A stretch of DNA of 51,438 nt from Pelomicrobium methylotrophicum (GTDB lineage Bacteria > Pseudomonadota > Gammaproteobacteria > Burkholderiales > UBA6910), in NCBI RefSeq assembly GCF_008014345.1, contig NZ_VPFL01000021.1, positions 1-51,438 on the forward strand. The letters are read 5' to 3'. Each line of letters starts with the position of its first letter. Position 1 is the stretch's first letter. A model generated the notes under the pieces. That model had not been told where the DNA came from. It saw only the letters and a list, made by a program, of their open reading frames with translations, and did not search any database. The translations under genes and the position numbers were made by a program. Below, piece by piece: positions 45,266-51,438 of the stretch.

Positions 45266-46696
45266 TTGGTGAGGTGTTCATACTTGAGGCCCCAATGTTG
45301 TCGTCGCTTAGGTTGTCGGCGGCCAGAGAGGGGACGCCTGCTGTGCAAAAAACTAAGCGGGCTGTCGACGTCAGAGTGCCGGTGCCGTACTTGTCTTCGC
45401 TTCGCCACGCTTCTCGCCTTGCTTTGCCTGGCGATGAGCGAGCCAAAGCCTGCGGCCGCAATGGAATTGGTCGAGAGACAGGGGGCGGGTCAGGGTAGCC
45501 GTATTGCCCAACTTGGAGGGGACGCCGTTACCCTTGCCGGGGCGACTAGCCACGGTGAGCCGCTTGGCAAAGCGCAACAGGAAAGCGGCGATCAGTTGCC
45601 TGACGCACCAGGAGCCGAACTCAGTCTCACCTATGTCGGTATGATTGGCGTAAGCACCGCGGAGGACGCAACGCTCGCTATTTTGCAGGGGGGTGCGCAC
45701 GAGGCGAACCGCAATGCCCGCCCGCTGCATTTGTTTACCCTGCATCCCAGGGTCGCCTTTATCCGAAACGCCGCAGTGGAGGCCAGCGCCATGCTGCGTG
45801 CGTCTCCCGGCGATGGGATCACGGCGGAGCTGGAAGAGGCGTATCTAATCCTGGGTGACGGGCGCGATCATCCGCAGCTCAAGCTCGGCCGCTTCTTTGC
45901 TGAAGTGGGACGCTTCAATCCAGAGCATTTCGAGGATTCACATTTCGTCGACAAACCCGTCATCCACACCCGTCTCTTCGGCCCCGAGCAGCTTAGCAAC
46001 GGGGGTATCAGGATTCTATGGCCCTTCTCTGGGACATACAGGCTTTTCTACGGCGTGCAGAGCGCTCGGGGCGAGACGGCGAGCAGTTTTTTGTTTGAAC
46101 CGGGCGAAGAAGTGGGGGGGCACGGTCTGATCGCCCGCCGTTCCAGAGGACTGCGCGAGCGGCTGCATTGGGTGCGTGGAGAGACAGAAGGGACCCTCTC
46201 CGAAGGATCGAGGGTCGTATCGGGGCTCACCGCATTATGGGGCCCCAACGCGAGTGGCATGACGACGACCACTTCGATCATCGAGGCGGATGTTGAACTG
46301 CGACGAACCCCGGGCCCTGGCCCCTTGGGGGGCTTGACCAGCTTTAGGCTGGAAGCACTCGGGCGCCGCTATGAAGCTGGCGACCCAGGGAATGCTGATC
46401 GGGAGACGCTCAGGGACTGGGGGCTGGTTGTGCAAGGCGTTTGGCGCTTGGAGCGGACGCTGGCAGCCGGCATGCGCCTGGAGTACGCCGACGGTCGCAA
46501 CGGCAAAACGCCTGACCCAGAACGGAGCCGGCGTATGCGGGCAACGGCAAGTCTGACCCGATTCTTGGGCCGGTACGTAGGCCTCCGAGTGCAGTATAAC
46601 CGGGATTGGCCGACGGGACTCCAGGGGGCGGAAAATTCCTTCTGGCTTCAGCTCAAGCTGACAACCGAAAGGGTAGACGCGGCTTACGCCCACTAA
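45266..46696 (+). CDS. Putative outer-membrane porin-like protein
   Basis: A frame of 476 codons. After an odd Cys/Arg-rich leader, a signal-like stretch TLLALLCLAMSEPKPAAA lies near residue 50. The rest looks like a beta-barrel with alternating strands (LKLGRFFAEVGRFNPEHF, FRLEALGRRYEAG, VGLRVQYNRDW). The start is uncertain: TTG 45266 or GTG 45269 has GAAGGAG upstream, but the unusually long N-terminus suggests a later start or a frame disturbance there. No precise family can be named. Confidence 0.7.
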   Translation: MVRCSYLRPQCCRRLGCRRPERGRLLCKKLSGLSTSECRCRTCLRFATLLALLCLAMSEPKPAAAMELVERQGAGQGSRIAQLGGDAVTLAGATSHGEPLGKAQQESGDQLPDAPGAELSLTYVGMIGVSTAEDATLAILQGGAHEANRNARPLHLFTLHPRVAFIRNAAVEASAMLRASPGDGITAELEEAYLILGDGRDHPQLKLGRFFAEVGRFNPEHFEDSHFVDKPVIHTRLFGPEQLSNGGIRILWPFSGTYRLFYGVQSARGETASSFLFEPGEEVGGHGLIARRSRGLRERLHWVRGETEGTLSEGSRVVSGLTALWGPNASGMTTTTSIIEADVELRRTPGPGPLGGLTSFRLEALGRRYEAGDPGNADRETLRDWGLVVQGVWRLERTLAAGMRLEYADGRNGKTPDPERSRRMRATASLTRFLGRYVGLRVQYNRDWPTGLQGAENSFWLQLKLTTERVDAAYAH

Positions 46697-46873
46697 CGGG
46701 TGTTGTACTCGAGAAATTGTACTTCTTAGCGCGAAGCGTAAGTTCGTATGTACACCAAACTGATTCAATGCGTTTTTTCTGATACGCGTTTCCAGTCGGG
46801 AAGATATTTTTCTTAAACGCCCACTCCTTAGGCGCATCTAATTGATTTAACAATAAAATTACTGGCTTCGTCT

Positions 46874-46889
46874 TGGTACGATGATTGCA
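46874..46889 (+). promoter_or_regulatory. Sigma-54 promoter before the activator gene
   Basis: TGGTACGATGATTGCA matches the sigma-54 consensus TGGCACGNNNNTTGCW at all but one fixed position. The -24 GG (46875-46876) and -12 GC (46887-46888) are spaced by the required 10 bp. It lies 48 bp before the ATG of the sigma-54-dependent activator, in a markedly AT-rich 241-bp leader. Confidence 0.8.
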
Positions 46890-46937
46890 CTATAGTTGAA
46901 AAAATAATCGCTTAGCGCTACGCGCAAGGAGGAGGCC

Positions 46938-48578
46938 ATGACGAGCCAGTCACATTCGAAGTTGAGCGCGATCTCTTTCCTGCAAAGCTTCGTGGTCCAG
47001 AGCCTAAAGGTGGCCAATCAGCTCGGGTGCAGCCAGTGTGGAAGAAAATCGAGTTACATCGAGCACTTGGGTTTGGGGGCGAGTATTTGTTTTGAAAAAG
47101 CATGCCGTGAGCATAAAGGCATTGGAGATGGGCCGCTGACTGCAGATCAGTACGCCGACGTGATCGTGTCCATTAAAAACCAGATCGGTGGAAATTTTTC
47201 CCGCGCTTCTAGCCAAGCGGGTGTGGTGCGGGTCGTGAATACGCGCTGCCCATTCGGGGACGCGGTGAAGGAGGCTCCCGAACTATGCCGCATGACTTCC
47301 AGCGTTTTCGGCGGAATCGCCGCTCGCAACATGGGTTATGCAAAGGTGGAACTCAAAAAGCGCATCGCTACGGGTGCCGACATGTGCGAGGTCCTCATTT
47401 ATCTTGATCCGGAGAAGGCTAAAGGAAAGGAGGGAGACGAATACCACCGGGCCGGCGATCTCATTGTCTCCACGTCCCTTTCGTCTGAAGTCACCATGCG
47501 GGTTCAGGAGAAATTCCGCCAGTTCTGGTGCGCTGTCCCTGACGGAAGCCCAGGGCGTGCAGGGCGACCCAGTATCGTTGCCGAGTCGGCGGCCATGCGC
47601 AGAGCGTTGGAGGCTGTGGAACGGGTTGCACCCACGACAGCGACGGTTTTGATCCTGGGTGAAACCGGCGTCGGCAAGGAGGTCATCGCGCGCGCCATCC
47701 ACGCGCTGAGCGGGCGCGGAAATCGTGAACTTGTGGCCGTCAACTGCGGTGCGATTCCGGAGAGCTTGATCGAGAGCCAACTCTTTGGTCACGAGAAAGG
47801 GGCTTTCACGGGCGCCTATCAAGTCCACCACGGCTTCTTCGAGCGCGCGGAAAAGGGCACGCTGTTTTTGGACGAAATCAATTCGCTGCCGCTGTCTGCC
47901 CAGACGCGCCTGCTGCGCGTTCTCCAGGATGGTACCTACGAGCGGGTCGGGGGGAAGCACACGCTGCGCGCGGACGTGCGAGTGGTCGCCGCCTCGAACC
48001 GCAGCATCGAAGAAATGGTCGCCGCTGGACAATTCCGGCGCGACCTCTTTTATCGGCTGAACGTGGTTCCCATCTACATTCCCCCGCTGCGCGAGAGGAA
48101 GGAAGACATTTCGGCGCTTACCCACCACATGCTCAGCCAGCTATCTGAGAAATATGGGACCGCGGCGAAAACGCTGAGCGAGCGAGCTTGGATCCAGATT
48201 ATGACCTACGATTGGCCGGGGAATGTACGGGAGCTAGAGAACGTCCTGGAGCGCTCCTTCCTGTTCGCCGAGGGGGCGGTCATTGAGGAGATCCTATTTG
48301 ATTCCCAGGCTTGCGCGCTTCGCACCGAGCCGGAACGCTTTGGGCTACGGATGATCAAGAGACAGGCCGCCATGCAGATTGAAGACAAGGTCATTCGTGA
48401 GGCGCTTGCGCGTTATGGAGGGAATGTGACGGCTGTGGCGCGGGAGATGGGCATCACGCCCAGGGCGGTGCATTTTAAGCTCAAGGCTTATGGCATTGAT
48501 GCCAAGCTTTATCGCAACCGCAAGGGTGCGCTGGCAAAAGGCGGCTGCGAGCGCGAAGCGATGCTTCCCTTACGCTGA
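46938..48578 (+). CDS. Sigma-54-dependent transcriptional activator with Cys-rich N-terminal sensor
   Basis: A 546-residue activator. The N-terminal part (1-205) has CSQCG at 31-35 and a methanogen-output-like (MetOD1-type) segment with CPFGDAVKEAPELCRMT (104-120) and a third Cys in ADMCEVLIY. The AAA+ domain follows: Walker A GETGVGKE (241-248), the sigma-54 contact loop GAFTGA (288-293), Walker B LFLDEI near 310. A Fis-type helix-turn-helix (NVTAVAREMGITPRAVHFKL) ends it. The Cys pattern suggests sensing of a metal, redox state or sulfur species. It probably controls the genes on either side and itself. Confidence 0.9.
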   Translation: MTSQSHSKLSAISFLQSFVVQSLKVANQLGCSQCGRKSSYIEHLGLGASICFEKACREHKGIGDGPLTADQYADVIVSIKNQIGGNFSRASSQAGVVRVVNTRCPFGDAVKEAPELCRMTSSVFGGIAARNMGYAKVELKKRIATGADMCEVLIYLDPEKAKGKEGDEYHRAGDLIVSTSLSSEVTMRVQEKFRQFWCAVPDGSPGRAGRPSIVAESAAMRRALEAVERVAPTTATVLILGETGVGKEVIARAIHALSGRGNRELVAVNCGAIPESLIESQLFGHEKGAFTGAYQVHHGFFERAEKGTLFLDEINSLPLSAQTRLLRVLQDGTYERVGGKHTLRADVRVVAASNRSIEEMVAAGQFRRDLFYRLNVVPIYIPPLRERKEDISALTHHMLSQLSEKYGTAAKTLSERAWIQIMTYDWPGNVRELENVLERSFLFAEGAVIEEILFDSQACALRTEPERFGLRMIKRQAAMQIEDKVIREALARYGGNVTAVAREMGITPRAVHFKLKAYGIDAKLYRNRKGALAKGGCEREAMLPLR

Positions 48579-48612
48579 GGGTCTTTATGAATTCACGTTG
48601 AGGCTTCGTTTC

Positions 48613-48999
48613 ATGGCCAAGATCGGTGTTGTGGTGGTTTCGGGGATGCGGGAGCGGTTGCAGATGGCGGCGATGGTGGCCTCGGTGGGGGCGGTGAGCG
48701 GCCACGAAGTGGCGGTGTTCTTATCGATGAATGCTTTGCCCTATTTTCGCCAAGGGGTTGAGCCCCTGGCGCTGGCCGAGGGCGAGGTGGGTGTGCGGCT
48801 GGAAGAGAGGCGGGCGCCGCCTTTCAAGCAGCTGTTTCAACAGGCGGTGGAGCTGGGGCAGGCCAAGCTCTATCCCTGTTCGATGGCGATGGACGTGCTG
48901 GGTTTGCAGCGCGAGGACTTGGAGCCTTATCTGGCCGAGCCCTTGGGGCTGACGAAGTTTTTAGAGGATTGTGGGGATGCCCAGGTCTGGTCGTTCTGA
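48613..48999 (+). CDS. DsrE-family sulfur-carrier protein
   Basis: A 128-residue protein of DsrE/DsrE2-like fold: MAKIGVVVVSG, then HEVAVFLSMNAL and KLYPCSMAMDVLGL, with Cys89 at the expected active-site loop and a second Cys120. Such proteins carry persulfide sulfur. It is followed 13 bp later by tusA. In sulfur oxidisers, dsrE-tusA pairs pass sulfane sulfur to oxidising enzymes. The start follows TTGAGG. Confidence 0.85.
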   Translation: MAKIGVVVVSGMRERLQMAAMVASVGAVSGHEVAVFLSMNALPYFRQGVEPLALAEGEVGVRLEERRAPPFKQLFQQAVELGQAKLYPCSMAMDVLGLQREDLEPYLAEPLGLTKFLEDCGDAQVWSF

Positions 49000-49012
49000 C
49001 GTGGGGGGGGCG

Positions 49013-49240
49013 ATGGTCAAAAAGATCGTGGATGCCCGCGGCAGCTTCTGTCCAGGGCCCCTGATGGAGTTGATTGCGCAGCTCAAGCTCGTTGAAGTGG
49101 GCGACGAGCTGGAAGTGCTCTCCACCGACCGGGGTTCGGCCCACGACATCCCGCAGTGGGTGCGCAAGGTGGGGCACGAGTTGCTCGGCAGCCGAGAGGA
49201 GGACGGCGTCTGGCACATCACGGTGCGCAAGGCCAAATAG
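49013..49240 (+). CDS. tusA: TusA-family sulfur-carrier protein
   Basis: A 75-residue protein with the CPGPL motif (Cys13-Pro-Gly-Pro-Leu) that carries sulfur as a persulfide. DARGSFCPGPLMEL and STDRGSAHDIPQW are typical. It accepts sulfur from rhodanese or DsrE-type proteins and hands it on. ATG 49013 follows a GGGGGGG tract; a GTG twelve bases before is possible. It lies between dsrE and the flavoprotein gene. Confidence 0.9.
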   Translation: MVKKIVDARGSFCPGPLMELIAQLKLVEVGDELEVLSTDRGSAHDIPQWVRKVGHELLGSREEDGVWHITVRKAK

Positions 49241-49268
49241 CGGATCCACAGCAACCCGAGGGGCAGCG

Positions 49269-50402
49269 ATGAAGATCTTGATTGTCGGCGGCGGGATGGG
49301 CGGCACCATTCTCGGCAACAACTTAGCGCGGCGGCTGCGGCCGGAGCTCAAAGCGGGCGCGGTGCGCCTGATCATGCTCTCGGCCTCCGAGCGCCACATG
49401 TATCAGCCGGGGCTGCTCTATGTGGCGCTGGGGCGCATGACGCCGGAGGAGCTCTACCGCGAGCAAGCGAGCCTGCTCGAGCCGGGGATCGAGTTTCACG
49501 TCGATCCGGTGACCGAGTTTTGGCTGGACAAGAACCAGGTCAAGACCCAGAGCGGGGCGGTCTACGACTACGACATCCTGGTGATTGCCACCGGCTCCCG
49601 TATGGCGCCGGAGCTGACGCCGGGGCTGGCCGAAAACGCCCACTGCTTCTATACCGAAGCCTCGGCGGTGAAGATGTTCAAGGCGCTGCAGGGCTTCAAG
49701 GGTGGCAAGGTGGTGATCGCCATGGGCGTGCCCCACAAGTGTCCCATGGCGCCGCTGGAGATCACCTTCATGCTGCACGACTACTTTCAGGAGCGGGGCA
49801 TTCGGGACAAGGTCCAGATCCACTACACCTATCCCCTCGGGCGCATCCACACGCTCGAGAACGTGGCCCGGTGGGCGGCGCCCGAGTTCGACCGTCTGGG
49901 CATCACCTACGAGACCCTGTTCAACCTGAAGGCGGTCGATGGAGACAAGCGCCTTGTCTACAGCGAAGAAGGCGCCGAGGTGAGCTACGACCTGCTGATC
50001 ACCATCCCGGCCCATCGGGGGATGGAAGTGATCGAGAAAAACGGCTTGGGGGCGGGGGGCTGGATTCCCACCGACCGGTATCGGCTCAACATGGAGGGGC
50101 GCGACAACGTCTTCGTCCTCGGCGACACCACCAATCTTCCCATCAGCAAAGCGGGCTCGACGGCCCACTTCGAGGCCGAGGTATTGGGCGAGAACCTGGC
50201 GGCGCTGGTGCGGTTCGGCGTGCCGGTGCGCGACTACGACGGCAAGGTGTTCTGCTTCATCGAAGCGGGCAAGGACCGCGCCACCTATGCCATGTTCAAC
50301 TACACCCAGCCGCCCCAGCCGCAGCCGCCCACCCGCGCGGTGCACTGGTTCAAGGTGGCCTACAACAAGCTCTACTGGCTCTCGGCGCGGGGCCTGCTTT
50401 AA
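49269..50402 (+). CDS. Sulfide:quinone oxidoreductase-like flavoprotein
   Basis: A 377-residue FAD protein. The ADP-binding motif GGGMGG (7-12) and ATGS (107-110) are present, with NVFVLGDTTNLP (280-291) for the FAD ribityl. Three Cys match the sulfide:quinone oxidoreductase set: Cys126 (ENAHCF), Cys158 (HKCPMAPLE) and Cys329 (VFCFIEAG), with the same 32-residue spacing between the first two as in the Acidithiobacillus enzyme. It therefore probably oxidises sulfide or a persulfide. No C-terminal membrane anchor is evident. The start ATG 49269 has GAGGGGC. Confidence 0.85.
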   Translation: MKILIVGGGMGGTILGNNLARRLRPELKAGAVRLIMLSASERHMYQPGLLYVALGRMTPEELYREQASLLEPGIEFHVDPVTEFWLDKNQVKTQSGAVYDYDILVIATGSRMAPELTPGLAENAHCFYTEASAVKMFKALQGFKGGKVVIAMGVPHKCPMAPLEITFMLHDYFQERGIRDKVQIHYTYPLGRIHTLENVARWAAPEFDRLGITYETLFNLKAVDGDKRLVYSEEGAEVSYDLLITIPAHRGMEVIEKNGLGAGGWIPTDRYRLNMEGRDNVFVLGDTTNLPISKAGSTAHFEAEVLGENLAALVRFGVPVRDYDGKVFCFIEAGKDRATYAMFNYTQPPQPQPPTRAVHWFKVAYNKLYWLSARGLL

Positions 50403-50415
50403 GCGGAGGCGAGGC

Positions 50416-51045
50416 ATGGAAGCGCAAGGGCAAGGGGGTGCGCTCTGCGAGTGGGAGCACTTGACGGGGGCGGCCCGAGACGCGGTCACCGACGACATGG
50501 TGGCGCGGCTGGCGGAGGCGGCAAGCGCAGCGCTGGAGCTGCTTGACCGGGTGAACCGCAGCGGGCTGGCGAAGGCCGTGCCGGTTCTGGCCCAGATGGC
50601 CCACAACGGCGACCTGGAGCGCGTGGCCCACTTTGCCCGCGCCGTGGGGGCGGCGGAGGAGGCCTTGACCGAGGAGATGGTGGCGCGGCTGGCGGAGGCG
50701 GCGGGCGCGGGCCTGGGGCTTGTGGATCGGTTGAGCCGTGGCGGGCTTGATCGCCTGGTGGCGATGCTCGAGCGGCTGGAAGCGCAAGGGGCGCTGGAGC
50801 GCATCGCCCAGGCGCTGCCCCGGGTGCTGGCGCGGCTGGAGACGGTGGAGGCGCTGCTGGCGAGCCTGGAGCAGGCGGTTGAGGCGGCGGAGAGGGCGCC
50901 GGCGGCGGGGGGCTTAAGGGGGCTGTGGCGGCTGCTCAAGGAGGCGCAAAGCCAGCAGGCGCTGGGCCTGTTTCTCGCCTGGGGCCGGGCGCTCAAGAAG
51001 CGGCTTCAGGGGGGCGAAGGCGCGGGGGCAGCCTCTGGGCGCTGA
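50416..51045 (+). CDS. DUF1641 protein with an internal repeat
   Basis: A 209-residue helical protein. Residues about 26-60 and 86-120 are two copies of one unit (DDMVARLAEAASAALELLDR and EEMVARLAEAAGAGLGLVDR), spaced exactly 60 residues. A 26-nt identical tract recurs at 50497 and 50677. The C-terminal part (GLWRLLKEAQSQQALGLFLAW) is the DUF1641 core. It lies 13 bp after the flavoprotein gene. The function is unknown; it probably assists the flavoprotein or its membrane partner. Confidence 0.78.
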   Translation: MEAQGQGGALCEWEHLTGAARDAVTDDMVARLAEAASAALELLDRVNRSGLAKAVPVLAQMAHNGDLERVAHFARAVGAAEEALTEEMVARLAEAAGAGLGLVDRLSRGGLDRLVAMLERLEAQGALERIAQALPRVLARLETVEALLASLEQAVEAAERAPAAGGLRGLWRLLKEAQSQQALGLFLAWGRALKKRLQGGEGAGAASGR

Positions 51046-51114
51046 GCGCCCGAGCGGGGACCGGCATTTCCCGCGACGGACGAACAGATGGACAAACGGA
51101 CAAGCGAGGAGCCC

Positions 51115-51432
51115 ATGGGAAGCAAAAAGGCGATGGTTGCGGTGGTGGTGGCGGCGGCAAGCCTGGGGCTCGAGGGGGCCAGCAGCCTGGCCGCCGAAGA
51201 CCTTCAGGCCCGCGGTTGGGCGGCGAGCTGTGCGGCCTGTCATGGCACCGAGGGGCGCGCGGTGGGGGCGATGCCGGTGCTGGCGGGCCGGCCCAAGCAG
51301 GAGCTTTATGAGGCCCTCAAGGCCTTCAAGGATGGCTCGCGGCCGGCCACGGTGATGCACCAGCATGCCAAGGGCTACAGCGACGAGCAGCTTAAGCGCA
51401 TCGCCGAGTATTTCGCCAAGCAGAAACCCTGA
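51115..51432 (+). CDS. Small c-type cytochrome
   Basis: A 105-residue exported class I cytochrome. The signal peptide (about 27 residues) ends in LAA, the heme site is CAACH (39-43), and the distal Met81 lies in ATVMHQHAKG. ATG 51115 has GAGGAG; ATG 51088 without a ribosome site is less likely. It may accept electrons from the sulfide:quinone-oxidoreductase-like protein, as in flavocytochrome c sulfide dehydrogenase. It ends six bases before the window edge. Confidence 0.88.
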   Translation: MGSKKAMVAVVVAAASLGLEGASSLAAEDLQARGWAASCAACHGTEGRAVGAMPVLAGRPKQELYEALKAFKDGSRPATVMHQHAKGYSDEQLKRIAEYFAKQKP

Positions 51433-51438
51433 GGGCGA

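Noticed and set aside
48490-48503. TGGCATTGATGCCA palindrome as a regulatory site
   Set aside because: It lies in the coding sequence of the activator's helix-turn-helix end; there is no spacing support for a promoter.

Overview
The window looks like a chromosomal segment of a GC-rich betaproteobacterium with a sulfur-based lifestyle. The evidence is the gene order argH / algZ-algR-type two-component pair / ppc / hemCDXY, the aroQ-accB-accC-prmA-DUF3426 string, and a sulfur-oxidation module at the right end. No rRNA, tRNA, CRISPR array, insertion sequence or phage gene was found.

Region A (1-16.4 kb) is a catabolic locus. It opens with the last 50 codons of a gene that reads as sulfoacetaldehyde acetyltransferase (xsc). 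Next come an enolase-superfamily enzyme and a three-gene B12-dependent mutase set of the methylaspartate (glutamate) mutase type, glmS-glmL-glmE. An aldehyde dehydrogenase, an SDR dehydrogenase, a 62-codon ORF and an Old Yellow Enzyme follow. Last are a tripartite tricarboxylate transporter (tctCBA), a CoA-acylating aldehyde dehydrogenase, an acyl-CoA ligase and a LacI-family repressor. The last two enzymes match SauS and SauT of the sulfoacetate pathway, and xsc would complete it: sulfoacetate to sulfoacetyl-CoA to sulfoacetaldehyde to acetyl phosphate plus sulfite. Two near-identical LacI-type operators (TGTAAGCGATTGCA before glmS, TGTAAGCGGTTGCA before tctC), and a weaker third before the repressor gene, suggest one regulon. 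The mutase catalytic subunit keeps the residues that handle adenosylcobalamin but has lost Arg149, His150 and Glu171 (Clostridium cochlearium numbering) of the glutamate pocket. Its substrate is therefore probably not glutamate. This is my best candidate for an undescribed system.

Region B (16.4-42.3 kb) is core metabolism: a fructosamine-kinase-family protein, argH, a LytS/AlgZ kinase with its LytTR regulator, PEP carboxylase, heme synthesis (hemC, hemD, hemX, hemY), a ferredoxin-reductase-like flavoprotein, an NAD-dependent epimerase homologue, fxsA, cutA, dsbD with a TlpA-like thioredoxin, aroQ-accB-accC-prmA with a zinc-ribbon membrane protein, and the glycine cleavage system gcvT-gcvH-gcvPA-[tpx]-gcvPB. 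The peroxidase gene tpx sits inside the gcv run.

Region C (42.3-51.4 kb) begins with a decayed dgkA pseudogene (two frameshifts, two stops). A visibly less GC-rich stretch follows: a beta-carbonic-anhydrase-family enzyme that could be a carbonyl sulfide hydrolase, an FmdB zinc ribbon, a MerC-like membrane protein, OmpW, a porin-like protein and a sigma-54-dependent activator that has its own sigma-54 promoter. GC-rich DNA then resumes with dsrE, tusA, a three-cysteine sulfide:quinone-oxidoreductase-like flavoprotein, a DUF1641 protein and a small cytochrome c. Together these look like a sulfane-sulfur transfer and oxidation module under the sigma-54 activator.
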